Source: Streptomyces triticisoli (lineage in GTDB: Bacteria > Actinomycetota > Actinomycetes > Streptomycetales > Streptomycetaceae). Taken from it: a stretch of DNA of 64,000 nt. The translations under genes were made by a program, and so were the position numbers. Under the pieces are notes generated by a model, which was not told the DNA's origin, made no database searches, and saw nothing but the letters and a program-made list of their open reading frames with translations. The DNA lies in NCBI RefSeq assembly GCF_003270085.1, contig NZ_QFDQ01000054.1, positions 1 through 64,000 on the forward strand, given 5' to 3'. Positions 16,653 through 27,200 of the stretch are shown one piece after another (the stretch's first letter is position 1; every line of letters starts with the position of its first letter).

Positions 16653-17291
16653 ATGGTGCGGACGCCGTGGGTCGTGGAGTTCACGGCCTTGGAGGAAGAG
16701 GTGGCTGTCCTACGGCGCAGGGTGCGGGAACACCTCGGCAGATGGGGGCTGCAAGACCTCGTGGACGAGGCGCAGCTCTGCGTGAGTGAGTTCGTGGCCA
16801 ACGTCATCACCCACGTCGGCGTCGGAACGCCGACCACCCTCGCCGTCCTGATGAACGGCACGTTCCTGCGCATCGAGGTCCACGACCCCGACACCCGCAC
16901 CCTGCCCACACTCATGGCCGCGGACGTCGAGTCGGAAGGGGGCCGTGGCATGACGCTCGTCGAGGCGATCACGGACCGCTGGGGCGTTCAACTCCTCGCC
17001 GACCGAAAGGTCACCTGGTGTGAACTGGCCACGGCGCTGCCGTCGTCGGAAGGCTACGGCGGGGGTTCTCGCGTTACCCGGGCCGAGGCGATGCTCGACC
17101 TCTACGGTGCGGCGGGACCGAAGCTCGGTTCGCGTCTCGGCAGGTTGAGCATCACCGAGGGGGAGGAGGCGGCGATCTTCATCATCACCGACCTCCTCCA
17201 CTGGCTCAGGGCGCACGGCCGCGACGCGGACGACGTGCTGGACCGCGCGCAGATGCGGTTCGAGACACAGGTGTCCGAAGTCCGCTCCTGA
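16653..17291 (+). CDS. ATP-binding protein, RsbW/SpoIIAB-like HATPase fold
   Basis: 212 residues. It has a GHKL N-box EAQLCVSEFVANVITHV, a G1-like region VHDPDTRTLP and a G2-like EGGRGMTLVEAITDRWGVQL, as in anti-sigma-factor-type HATPase_c_2 proteins. An extra C-terminal helical region (about 140-212) follows. It is divergent from the XRE regulator with a 220-base promoter region, the usual arrangement of this triad. The ATG at 16653 is chosen. A GTG at 16635 is also in frame. Confidence 0.82.
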   Translation: MVRTPWVVEFTALEEEVAVLRRRVREHLGRWGLQDLVDEAQLCVSEFVANVITHVGVGTPTTLAVLMNGTFLRIEVHDPDTRTLPTLMAADVESEGGRGMTLVEAITDRWGVQLLADRKVTWCELATALPSSEGYGGGSRVTRAEAMLDLYGAAGPKLGSRLGRLSITEGEEAAIFIITDLLHWLRAHGRDADDVLDRAQMRFETQVSEVRS

Positions 17292-17317
17292 TTCGGCTCG
17301 GAGAGCATCAAGGGGCG

Positions 17318-19156
17318 TCAGGAGTCGAGAGCGTCCCGGAAGAATCCCAGGTCCGGTTTCTCGGGCGTGCCGATCAACAGTGCGCGATCCAGTAGGCCGT
17401 TGTTCTGCTCGCAACTCGTCTCCGGGAGCAGGACGCATGCGTGGCACGCGGCGAGGTTGATGCTTCCCGCGCCACCCGCTTCCGACTCGACGCACAAGGG
17501 GTCGGCGGAGCACCATTCGGCGCGACGCAGGGCGGAGCGCAGCGTTCTCGCCAACCGGTGCGGCTCGCCCTGCGCCACCAACCCGCCGAGGCTTCCGGCC
17601 GAGTCACTGGTCGCTGTGTAGATCAGCAGCCCGGCCATGGTGTCGTCGGTGTAGAGACGCTCGCGCAGGGATGCCGCGGGATAACCGGCTTCCAGACTCC
17701 ACTCGGTGATGAGTATGTGCGCCAAGGTGTGCAGCAGGACCATGCGCGGGGTGGCTGGAGACTCGGGCGCGGATTTGGGGTCGGACGCCCGTTCACGCAG
17801 GAGACGGTTGTGACGGATGCGGATGCGCTCCACACGCCCGGCGACGGCGACGTCGTCGGCCCACGTGTCCAGACGCTTTTCGTCGAGCCGGAGGAAGACT
17901 CCTTCCCCCAGGACCTCCATGGCGGGCAGCCAGTCCAGGTCGACCAACGAGAGGGGGGCTTCCTGCACGTCCGCGTTGGAGTCAGGGGTGTGCACCCGGG
18001 TGAACGACTTCAACGCCCGTACTTCACGTAGCCGCTTGACGAGCATGGGTGTGACCAATCCGAATTCGGCGAGCACGGGTGAGGAAGTGGACGGCGGTTC
18101 GCAGATGAACTGCTCGTCGCGTGTCTGGTCGCGCTCCGCGTTGCCCACCCGCAGACGCCGGTACTCCTGTCTGCGCAGCGCCACGTACCGGCTGTCGTGA
18201 CCGGTCTCCTCGCCGGCCTCCGACTCCTCGTGCTGCTCCGCCTCCAGAAGCTCGACCACCACCGCGATGGGGATCTCCTCCTTGTGGCGCAGCGAGAACC
18301 CCTTCAGAAAGAGCTCGAGGTCCGAGCGCTTGAGCTCCCTCAACTGCTCCCAGACATCAGCCAGTCGAGCCGCAAGGCCATCACTCCACGGAGGAATGGA
18401 CAGCGCCGACTTGACCAGCGGCTGCCAGGCCATGGACGAACCACGCTGCAGCGTGCGAGGCGGCTCCTTGCAGCTCTCGACAGGAGCGTCCTTGAGCCAC
18501 GGTCGTTTCCCCGTGCACCGGACACGCAGGTTCGACAGAGCGCTGCTGCGGAAGGCCCCTTCCATGGACACCTCCGGCACTTCACCGCAGGTGCACGAGA
18601 TCAGGATGCTCCGCAACGATGCGGTCCTGCCGCTAGTACGCAGGCGCAACTGTCCACCGCAGTGCCCGGACACCCCGTCCTGGCGATTGTTGCGGTGAAC
18701 CCATTTCCAGTAGGGGAAGTCGTCGATGTGACCGTGCGGACAGGCCATCACGAAACGAGACGGAACCAGGTCCTCCTGACAGTCGCCGCACTCGTTCTTC
18801 CGGGGCGGTGAGTTGAAGCGGTCCACATGCTGGAGGGAGTGACACGAGGGACAGAAGTGCCACAGCGGGAAGCGCCGGACGTGTACGCCGTCCTTGCTCG
18901 TGTCGTCCGAGGCGGGTGGGAGCCGGAACGACTTCACCCCGAGAGCGCGAGCGAGTCGGTGCTCGTGCAGTACGGGGGCCTCGGTGATGTTCCAGGAGTC
19001 GGTCCCGGCGACGATGAACGACTCGCTGTCCACCGCGACCATGGAGCCCACACCGTACGTGGTGATCATCTGGGAGCGCCGCACCGCACCCTTGCGGGGA
19101 AGGCTGCGCGCGGGAGCGCCTGCGCCACGCCGGCGATGCGGAGGGGGCGGGGTCAT
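17318..19156 (-). CDS. drmB: DrmB: DUF1998 protein of the DISARM core
   Basis: A 612-residue zinc-finger-rich protein. The N-terminus has RRSQMITTYGVGSMVAV. Cys pairs occur in FCPSCHS...CGDCQED, ACPHGHIDDFPY and SCTCGEV. The C-terminal DUF1998 hallmark is SINLAACHACVLLPETSCEQ followed by NNGLLDRALL. In DISARM, DrmB pairs with the helicase DrmA to recognise or block incoming phage DNA. It is the last gene of the operon. Its ATG overlaps the drmA stop (ATGA) with GGAGG upstream. No PLD-type drmC follows, unlike canonical DISARM. Confidence 0.88.
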   Translation of the reverse strand: MTPPPPHRRRGAGAPARSLPRKGAVRRSQMITTYGVGSMVAVDSESFIVAGTDSWNITEAPVLHEHRLARALGVKSFRLPPASDDTSKDGVHVRRFPLWHFCPSCHSLQHVDRFNSPPRKNECGDCQEDLVPSRFVMACPHGHIDDFPYWKWVHRNNRQDGVSGHCGGQLRLRTSGRTASLRSILISCTCGEVPEVSMEGAFRSSALSNLRVRCTGKRPWLKDAPVESCKEPPRTLQRGSSMAWQPLVKSALSIPPWSDGLAARLADVWEQLRELKRSDLELFLKGFSLRHKEEIPIAVVVELLEAEQHEESEAGEETGHDSRYVALRRQEYRRLRVGNAERDQTRDEQFICEPPSTSSPVLAEFGLVTPMLVKRLREVRALKSFTRVHTPDSNADVQEAPLSLVDLDWLPAMEVLGEGVFLRLDEKRLDTWADDVAVAGRVERIRIRHNRLLRERASDPKSAPESPATPRMVLLHTLAHILITEWSLEAGYPAASLRERLYTDDTMAGLLIYTATSDSAGSLGGLVAQGEPHRLARTLRSALRRAEWCSADPLCVESEAGGAGSINLAACHACVLLPETSCEQNNGLLDRALLIGTPEKPDLGFFRDALDS

Positions 19157-22100
19157 CGTGTTGCCTCCATGAACAGGGCGGATTCCGCGTCGACGTCGCG
19201 CAGACTCCACAGGGTCGGCCATGCCTCGTCGTTGGATTCGTCGTCATAGGCACACAGGAGCGAGGGAATTTTGCTGCCTCGGACCGGCTCGTAGTAGAGG
19301 CCTCCGCTTTCCTCCGCCGCGTCCGTCCACCAGTCGACGAACTCGTCGAAGGCATCAGCCGTCCTCTTGCGCTCCTCGGGGTCGATCGTGCCCACGCGGC
19401 TGAGTAGAAGCGGCCTGATCACCTCTGTGAGTTCGTCCTGGAACTGGCGAATGCGACCGGCAGCGTCATTGGCGCGAGCCTGCGGGATCAGGATGCGAGT
19501 CAGAGCGACGACGACGGCGTGCAGACCTCGGTCCCGGGCGCGGGCGGAGAAGGGCGTGACGGACGTCGACTCGACCTCGCGGTACAGGGCCGAGTGGAAG
19601 TGCAGGAAGTTCTCGTAGTGCGAGCGGTCCCTGGAGCGGGCGGAGTTGAGCATGACCGCCACCAGCCCGGGATGGCTGCGCCCCACCCGGCTGGTCGCCT
19701 GGATGTACTCGGCGGTCGTCTGTGGTTGGCCCATCACCGCCATGAGCCCCAGCCGGTCGACGTCCACACCGACGGAGATCATGTTGGTGGCGAGCAGTAC
19801 GTCGACCGTCTCCTCGTGTGGAAGCCTCAGCTCGATCTGCTTGAGGCGGCTCGGGATCTCGCTGGAGTTGGCGCGGCTGGTCAACTCGGTCTGCTCCCGG
19901 ATCTTGCGCCTCGGTGTCTCGTCGCGCTCGGCCAGGTATTCCAGATAGGACTCCACGTCGTCGTGGACCTGCAGTTCGGCCGCCGCCAGCAGGCGCAGGC
20001 TGTTGAAGTAGCCGACCAGGGTCCAATAGGCGTCACGGACACTCTCCGCCGTGTCGAGACGCTGCGCCTGGTGCAGCAGGGTCGCGTACGTGCGGATCAG
20101 CAGCGTCGACTGGCTGGTGCTCGGAGTGAGGAGGCCGATGTACTGGCGACTGGCCTTGCGCTCGCGCGGGGTCTCCACGGCGAACCACGAGTCGCGGGCA
20201 TCCAGCCCGGCCGGTGGGAACTGGCGCACCTCTCGGTCGAAGAGGGCTCGACCTTGTTGCTCGGCCCGGCGGATGGTGGCCGTGGAGGCAACGATCTTCG
20301 GCTGGTCGGCCAACGCATCCACCGCGGTCTCGTACAGGCCGGTGAGGGTGCCGAGTGGCCCCGAGATGAGGTGGAGCTCGTCCTGGACGATCAGCTCGGG
20401 CGGCTTGGTGCCGTCCGCGCGGTCTCGATTGAACAGCGCTGCGCTCTGCTCCCGCCAGGGCATGGAGGCGAACTTGTCGACCGTCGCGATGACCAGGGTG
20501 GGACGGGCGTCGTACACGGCGTCGTCGATCAGGTGGACCGGGAGACCATCGGTGAACTCGCACGTCTGGTCCGGGCAACGGACGTGCATGCGCTTGGCGT
20601 CGTGATCCACCTCGTACTGGTGGGCATCGAGCCGGGTTCCGCACCAGGGGCAGGCGTGGAGCTGGACCGGGTTCTTCTCCTGGAGCACCTTCTCCTTGCG
20701 GAGCTCCGCCAGGCTCTCCTCGGCGACCGTCAGTTTGTTGGGGGTCGCGGACTGCCCCACCCACATGCCGATGGAGATCGGCTCCCGGCCCAGCAGATCC
20801 TCGTCCTCCTGACGCATGAGCTCCATGGCACACATCAGGATCGCCGCGCGTTCGAACTGCTGAAGGGTGAGTAGCCGCAGGGTGTAGCGCATGAGCACGG
20901 TGACTCCCGCGCCCTGAGCGCCGTGGCGGATACGACGCAGGAACGTGGTGAAGGCGATGAGCCCGAGGTAGGCCTCGGTCTTGCCACCGCCGGTGGGGAA
21001 CCAGAGCAGGTCGGCCAACTGCCGATCCGGATGCTCGGGGTTCACGATGCCTTCCAGGCACAGCAGCATGAACGAGATCTGGAACGGTCGCCAGCGACCG
21101 GACACCGGGTCGGGCGCACCCTGCCTTCCGCTCTTCACCCACGCACTGCGGGCCCGCTGCTGCGACATGGCCTGGTTGGCGAGCCGGAAGGCCTTCATGG
21201 CATCCGGATTCTCGGCAAGGATGCGAATGCCGCGCCGCATACGTCCCAGGGCCGCTTCACAGGCGTCCAACTGTTTGCCGGCCACTTCCTCGAACGGTGT
21301 GCCTGCGAGGTCGGCGGCCTCCGCCCTCTTGCGCTCGATCCAGTCGGCGTATCCGCCGACCAGCGCGCCCAACGCGGACAGGACGTCCGAGCCCGGCTTC
21401 GTGGCGAGACCGTGCATGGTCAGCGCCTCGCTGTCGATGTCCGGGTTGGAGTCCGTGAGCAGGACCTCGTGCGCCGGCACGAACTCTGTCCGCACCTCAG
21501 CGACGACGGCCGGCTTGATCTTCGGGTCTCCCACGGGAGGCGGTGTCCAGTCCCAGTCCGCCGCGCAGCCGTGCCCCACGGCGAACGTCGGAGCGTGACG
21601 GTGGAGCAGTCGGCTCACGGCCTGGTCGGGGTCCACCGCGTCGCGTGCGGTGGGGCGTTCCACGAAAGCGGGCGCACCGGACGGGGTGGTCACGGTGAGA
21701 CGAGGCTGGAAGAGGCTGAACGCATCCTGCAGTTCGCGCTCGCTCACCCGCATGTTGTTGATGAGGGTCACGGTCACGGTGACCGTGCCGGAGGGGACCG
21801 ACGGCTTGCGGACGAGTGCCCGCACCAGCACCTCTCCCTGTTGCGGACCGTCGGGCTGCATGCCGGGCTGCGTCACATCGATGGAGACGACGGGCAGGGA
21901 CAGCTCGCGACGCCGCCAGTGCTCGGCCTGGTCGGAAGTCGTTCGTGCCTCCGCTCGCTTCGCGGACACGATACGTCCCTCGGCGTCGACCGGTTCGTAC
22001 ATCGCGGCCCGGACGTGCACCTCCACGACGGGGGACACCGACGGATCCACGGCGAAGGTCAGACCCATGGACGACGGGCGACGGTCATTGGCCAGGGAGA

Positions 22101-22377
22101 CGCCCAGTTCCGACCCGGCGTCCTCGGTGTCCCGCCGCGCCAGTACGGGCGTGTCGTCCAGGCCATCCACCTCGGCCGCCTCGTCGGCGATCTCCTGCTC
22201 GGCGACGGCGTCCGTGCCACGTGGGAACAGCACACCGATCGGGTACATGGTGATCGGTGGATCCTGCGTGAGGACCTCGTCGGGCGCCCCCGGCCCCAAC
22301 AGGTCCCTGCGGAGCTGGTCGACAAGGCTCTGACGAGCGGCGTAGTGCGCGGCGTGCGGGTTCTCGGCATTCGTCAT
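19153..22377 (-). CDS. drmA: DrmA: DISARM SF2 helicase
   Basis: 1074 residues. It has a large N-terminal region (about 1-400), Walker A LLWFPTGGGKTEAYLGLIAF, a DEAH variant QDELHLISGPLGTLTGLYE, a zinc-ribbon-like insert (CPWCG ... CPDQTCEF), and C-terminal motifs ISVGVDVDRLGLMAVMGQPQ and QATSRVGRSHPGLVAV. These match DrmA, the core DISARM helicase. The N-terminus contains DPPITMYPIGVLFPRG. The ATG at 22377 overlaps the stop of the UvrD-like gene (ATGA). It is probably expressed and assembled with DrmB. Confidence 0.9.
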   Translation of the reverse strand: MTNAENPHAAHYAARQSLVDQLRRDLLGPGAPDEVLTQDPPITMYPIGVLFPRGTDAVAEQEIADEAAEVDGLDDTPVLARRDTEDAGSELGVSLANDRRPSSMGLTFAVDPSVSPVVEVHVRAAMYEPVDAEGRIVSAKRAEARTTSDQAEHWRRRELSLPVVSIDVTQPGMQPDGPQQGEVLVRALVRKPSVPSGTVTVTVTLINNMRVSERELQDAFSLFQPRLTVTTPSGAPAFVERPTARDAVDPDQAVSRLLHRHAPTFAVGHGCAADWDWTPPPVGDPKIKPAVVAEVRTEFVPAHEVLLTDSNPDIDSEALTMHGLATKPGSDVLSALGALVGGYADWIERKRAEAADLAGTPFEEVAGKQLDACEAALGRMRRGIRILAENPDAMKAFRLANQAMSQQRARSAWVKSGRQGAPDPVSGRWRPFQISFMLLCLEGIVNPEHPDRQLADLLWFPTGGGKTEAYLGLIAFTTFLRRIRHGAQGAGVTVLMRYTLRLLTLQQFERAAILMCAMELMRQEDEDLLGREPISIGMWVGQSATPNKLTVAEESLAELRKEKVLQEKNPVQLHACPWCGTRLDAHQYEVDHDAKRMHVRCPDQTCEFTDGLPVHLIDDAVYDARPTLVIATVDKFASMPWREQSAALFNRDRADGTKPPELIVQDELHLISGPLGTLTGLYETAVDALADQPKIVASTATIRRAEQQGRALFDREVRQFPPAGLDARDSWFAVETPRERKASRQYIGLLTPSTSQSTLLIRTYATLLHQAQRLDTAESVRDAYWTLVGYFNSLRLLAAAELQVHDDVESYLEYLAERDETPRRKIREQTELTSRANSSEIPSRLKQIELRLPHEETVDVLLATNMISVGVDVDRLGLMAVMGQPQTTAEYIQATSRVGRSHPGLVAVMLNSARSRDRSHYENFLHFHSALYREVESTSVTPFSARARDRGLHAVVVALTRILIPQARANDAAGRIRQFQDELTEVIRPLLLSRVGTIDPEERKRTADAFDEFVDWWTDAAEESGGLYYEPVRGSKIPSLLCAYDDESNDEAWPTLWSLRDVDAESALFMEATR

Positions 22378-24284
22378 CGGCTGTTGTTCCCCTGGACCTT
22401 TCCACTCGACTTGTAGCGCCCCAGCCCCGACAACCGGGGCACGAGCCACACACCGTGGTCACCGAGGCCCGCCCGGGCGCCGGACGCAGGGCTTCCCGCG
22501 ACGGTCTCCATGGTGTCGACCCGGAACCCGTGAACTTCGTCGGGCCATCGAATCTCCCACGTCCGGCTCACCTTGAGGGAGGCGTGCAGGTCGCGTCGGA
22601 AGCGCTCCGACACGACGGCGACCTGCCGGTCCTCGTGCACGACCGCGTACGGAGGACTCTGGTCGACGGCCATGGGCAGATCGTGCAGCCGACGCAGCAC
22701 GAGGGAGTCGCCGGTACGGACATGCGTCGCCAGGTAGTCCTGCAACTCGACGGGGTCATCATGGAAGCCGTCGGTGCCCGGCGGGTGCTCGCCGCACACG
22801 TCACGCCCGGCTGCCTCGATCCCACGGCGCTCGTACGACTTCCAGCCGCCCACATACCAGCGGTTGAGAGCGCGGTGGAAGCGCAACTGCGCGGTGTCCG
22901 GGGCGTCGATGCGGTACAGGTCGTAGCGAGGGCGGGTCATGGCGACGTACAACGCGCGGGCCTCGGCGGCCGGGTCGACGTGGGTGTGGTGCTTGCGCAG
23001 TTCCCCCATGGTCGGCGGCTCGACCACCACTACCCGGTCGAACTCCAGGCCCTTGGCCCGGTGCACGGTGGAGACGACGAGGGACGCGGGCTCGGCAAGG
23101 GACAGGTCGTCGGGAAACCATCCCTCCGCCACCGATCGACGGATCCTGCCCAGGTCCAACTGCCCACGTCCCCCGCGTGCCACGGCGCGCAGCGAACGCC
23201 ACATACGGTCGACATCCGCACCGGCCGGCACGCTCGACTGCACGACGAGCTCATGGAAACGCTCTTCCCCGAGCGTCGCGGAGCCGGTACGGCGAAGCAC
23301 CCCCGCCACCCATGCGGGAACCGGCCGATCCTGCGCGGACCTCTGCAACCGGTGGGGAACCCCGTGCTTGTGCAGCACCTCAGCGATCACCAGTGCCTGC
23401 CGGTTGTCCCGGCACAGGACGGCGCAGGAGTCGGGGAAGTCCCGGAGGGAGTCGAGGGTGAACTCCGACGTGAGCACGCCGAAGGAGGGAAGACCCTGGA
23501 GGCGGGAGCGCAGCTCGCCGTGGACGCGCTCACCCTCGGCAGCGGCCTGATCCGTCTCCGAGGGCAGTCCCTGCAGGGTTTCTCCCAGTGACAGGGCGGT
23601 GCTCGCCTCAGCGGATTCGGCTCGGAAGTTCCGCGAAAGGTGCAATTCGATCAGGTCGTCCGGGTAGGACGCACGCAGCCAATCGAAGAAGTAGTTGGTC
23701 TCGGCGGCGCGTGCGTCGGGGTCGGAGACCTGGAACCCGTAGATCGCCTGGGCCGGATCACCGACCACGGTGAAGCCGCAGGAGTCCTGGAAGCGATCCA
23801 GCAGGGCCTCGACCATGTTGCGTCGGTCGCCGACGAGGTCCTGGACCTCGTCGATCACCACATGGGCCGGTGCTCCCTGCTCCCCAGCCTCGACGGCACC
23901 TTTGGTGATGGCGTCCTCGGCCTGCCGAATGCGTTCCTCGAAGCTGTACCGGCTCCAGTCCTCCTCCGGGTAAGCACTGGTCAGCAGGGCGTATGCCCAG
24001 GAGTCGAAGGTCTGCGCCCGGACTCGCCGAGCTTGCTCGGCGTGCCGGGAGATCCGGTCCTTCAGCTCGCGCACGGCGGCACGGGAGAAGCTCAGGACGA
24101 GAATCTCCCGTGCTTCCAGCGCGTCCTCATCCCGACTCATCAGGGCGTCGAGACGGCGGACCAGGGTGTGGGTCTTACCGGACCCCGCACCTGCAGTCAC
24201 CAGGACGCGAGCGTCCCAGGGCTGGTCGACGACGGTCTGCTGCTCGGCGGTGAGCGGAGGACTGTCGGCGTAGGGGTCGATCAC
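22374..24284 (-). CDS. UvrD/PcrA-like SF1 helicase of the defence operon
   Basis: 636 residues. The SF1A helicase motifs are intact: Walker A VTAGAGSGKTHTLVRRL, DEVQD in VVIDEVQDL, GDPAQAIYGF (motif III), STVHRAKGLEFDRVVVVE (motif V) and ALYVAMTRPRYDL (motif VI). The C-terminal about 130 residues are of unknown type. It starts at GTG 24282-24284, overlapping the upstream stop (GTGA), so it is coupled to the giant helicase and to drmA. UvrD-like helicases accompany nucleases in several defence systems. No nuclease domain is visible in this protein. Confidence 0.88.
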   Translation of the reverse strand: MIDPYADSPPLTAEQQTVVDQPWDARVLVTAGAGSGKTHTLVRRLDALMSRDEDALEAREILVLSFSRAAVRELKDRISRHAEQARRVRAQTFDSWAYALLTSAYPEEDWSRYSFEERIRQAEDAITKGAVEAGEQGAPAHVVIDEVQDLVGDRRNMVEALLDRFQDSCGFTVVGDPAQAIYGFQVSDPDARAAETNYFFDWLRASYPDDLIELHLSRNFRAESAEASTALSLGETLQGLPSETDQAAAEGERVHGELRSRLQGLPSFGVLTSEFTLDSLRDFPDSCAVLCRDNRQALVIAEVLHKHGVPHRLQRSAQDRPVPAWVAGVLRRTGSATLGEERFHELVVQSSVPAGADVDRMWRSLRAVARGGRGQLDLGRIRRSVAEGWFPDDLSLAEPASLVVSTVHRAKGLEFDRVVVVEPPTMGELRKHHTHVDPAAEARALYVAMTRPRYDLYRIDAPDTAQLRFHRALNRWYVGGWKSYERRGIEAAGRDVCGEHPPGTDGFHDDPVELQDYLATHVRTGDSLVLRRLHDLPMAVDQSPPYAVVHEDRQVAVVSERFRRDLHASLKVSRTWEIRWPDEVHGFRVDTMETVAGSPASGARAGLGDHGVWLVPRLSGLGRYKSSGKVQGNNSR

Positions 24285-27200
24285 TTGGCGCTCCACAGGT
24301 GTTCGAACTGGGTGAAGGCCAGGGCCTTTCCGTAGTTGGTGATGTTGTCGCGGACGTTGAGGATCAGGCACATGGGCTTCCCGCCGTTGCGCGGTCCGCG
24401 CAGGCCGCGGCCGATCATCTGCTGGTAGACGTTCGGGCTGTAGGTCGGCCGAGCCACTACGACGGCGCGGGTGGCGGGGGCGTCGAAGCCCTGGTGGAGA
24501 ACGCCGTAGTTGGTCAGGACGCGTAGCCTGCCCTGACGGAAGGCGCTGATGCGGTTGGTGCGGTCCGAGGGACTGGTGGCCGAGTCCACAGCTGCGCTAC
24601 TGATGCCGCGGTCGTTGAGCTTGGCCGCGAGGAACTTGGCATGGCCCACTGAGGTGGCGAAGACCAGCACCGGCCAGTCCTCGGGCATTGCGGTGATCTC
24701 GTCGATGATGCGCTGGTTGCGGTTGTGGTCGTCGGCGAGACGCTGCTCGGCCGCCTTGGAGAGAACGCTCATCTGGTCGGCGCGAGCCTTTTCGTCCTGA
24801 GTCAACTCGATGGTTCCACCGATTAGCTCCTGATGCTCAACCCGAGCGAGCATGCCCAGTTCCTGGAGTTCGGCGTATGGGTCGCCGTGGAAGACACCAT
24901 CATCCAGACGCCTACCGCCGAAGCGTTGGACCAGGCGGCGGGTCTGCTCCTCGTTGGTGTTGCGGAAAGGCGTCGCCGTGAGGCCCAGCAGGTGCCGATC
25001 GGTACGGGAATGCGGAAGGCCCAACTGCGTGAGCAACTCGGTGTACTGCGGGGAGATCGCCACGTGCGCCTCGTCGACGATGACAAGAGCAGCCTTTCGG
25101 AGCCAGGCGTAACTGTCGGTCGCCAAGCAGTTCCGCAGTTTGGCGTCAGTGGCGACGACGAGCTGGGGGCGCCCCACAATCGGGCCGGCCTCGTTGGAGG
25201 ACCAGAGACGACTGATCGTCAGCTGCTTCTCCGCACCCACCTTCTCCCAGACGAACTTCCAGCTCTGCACCGCCTGTTCACAGAGTTCTTCGGTCTGGGC
25301 GATCCACAGGATCGGGCCACCGAGGTCGTCGTCCTGCTTGATCCACCGAATCACGGCCTCGGCGGTCACGCGGGTCTTGCCGGCACCGGTCGGCAGGGAG
25401 AGCATGCCCCGCTGCGGCGTGACACGGTCCAGCATCTGGAAGATGTTGGCGGCCAGGCGCTCCTGGTAGTCGTGCAGTCGAGGGAATTCTCGCGGCCCGT
25501 CCACATCGACGCGGGGCTGGAGCTTCGGTGTGCTGAAGCCGGCGAAGACATCGGGAAACCTCAGGTCGGATACGAACTTGACCGCTGCGGCCGACCCGGT
25601 GAACGAGGACGGAGCATGGCTCGGGAACCGCGCTTGGAGCTCCTTGACGTAGGCGTGGAGCACGCCGTCGCCATGCGAGTTGTAGGCCATCTGCGCGACA
25701 CGCTCGGCAGAAGGCTCGCCTCCGAGTTCATGCCGCTCGCTCTCCAGCAACCCCTCGGGCAGGCGCTCCCGCAGAGCGTCCGTGCCGAGCAGTAGGGCGA
25801 GCTTCTTGACGACGGTGTCGGCGTCGCGGACCGCCTGCAGAGCCTGCTGGGTCCTCTTGTCCTGCTCCTGCCGGTGCTGCGCCTCCAGAATCGCTCGGCA
25901 GCCGGAGTCACCCAGCCGCCACCGCAGCTCCCGATCGGCCGCGGTCAGCGCTTCCAGACGAGACTTCGGGTTGAGAACCAGCACCGTGGTGCCCGACAGC
26001 GCACTCTTCAGCGGCTTCGGCCTCATGCCGTTGGGCGTCTTGGTGATCTCCTCGAGCTCGGAGCAGTACTGGAGCTCGAAGTTCTTGATCGTGTTGCCCA
26101 GCCGCTGCCGAAGCGTCGGGTAGGCGTCGGTGAGCATCATCGGCTCGCCGGACGGGACGTACCGGACCTCCTTGCTGATCACATGGGCGAAGGGCAACAT
26201 TCCCCATTTGTCTATCAGCAGCTCGGCGTCCTCGGGGCCCGCGGTGAGCAGGGCAGGTACAGCCTCCGCGCGGAGCGTCCGGTACTCCTCGACGGAAGCG
26301 GCCACGGCGATTTCGCCGTCCTCCCGGTTCCCCCATGTCTCACCGATGCGGCACCGAGTCTTCCCTTCCGGGAAATGCAGATCGAGGCGAGTCATCAACA
26401 CGTATGTGTTGCCTACGAATGCATCGTCCTCGCTGGCGAGCAGTTGCTCTGTCAGCTTGGCCCACAGGGCTTCGGGAACCTTCTCCACGCTTATGGGAAG
26501 ACCGAGCTTGCGGGCCTTCTCCTCGCTGATGTCCGCGACGGGCAGGACATCGGCGTAACCGGCGAGCTGAGGGCCCACCGCATCGGATGGGCGACGCGGC
26601 CCCTGGGAAGTCGGCACCATGCCGTACTTGCGCACCACCCAACGAAGGGGAGAGGGAACCGCGGCTCGCGTGTTCGCGGAGGCGCCGATCTGCCGGGTCC
26701 ACCGTTCGACGACCAAGTGGTCCGGCAGGGCCTGGACGAACGCGGCCCGCCCTTCGTCGGACAGCAGGAAGAGGAGATGGAGTGAGTCTGCGAAGGCTGA
26801 GCCTTCCGTCGTCATGCGGTTGATCGTGGGGCGGCTCTTGCTGCCGAGGGTGCGGCAGTAGTCCTCGTAAAGGGCCTTGCGGTACTCCTCGTACCAGTTT
26901 TCCTCAGCGGCCTGGGTCGCTTGCCAGGGCCGTGTGCGCAGGCCCAGTTCACGAAACACGGCGGTGTCGTCGGAGTGAAAAGAGAGGTCGACGGCAACAG
27001 AGCGGTCCCGAGAGCCGTCCTCGGGGACGATCGGCCCCGGCAGGAGGCAGTTCCGCATCGGGTGGAACGCGCCGTCGAGCGTGAGGACGTGGAGGGCCTC
27101 CAGTGGCTTGGGGAAACGAGAACGGATCTCACCCACGACACTGGAACCACCGGCACGGCGGAACAGCTCCCAGAACCGCCGCCAGTCGCGGGCGGTGTAA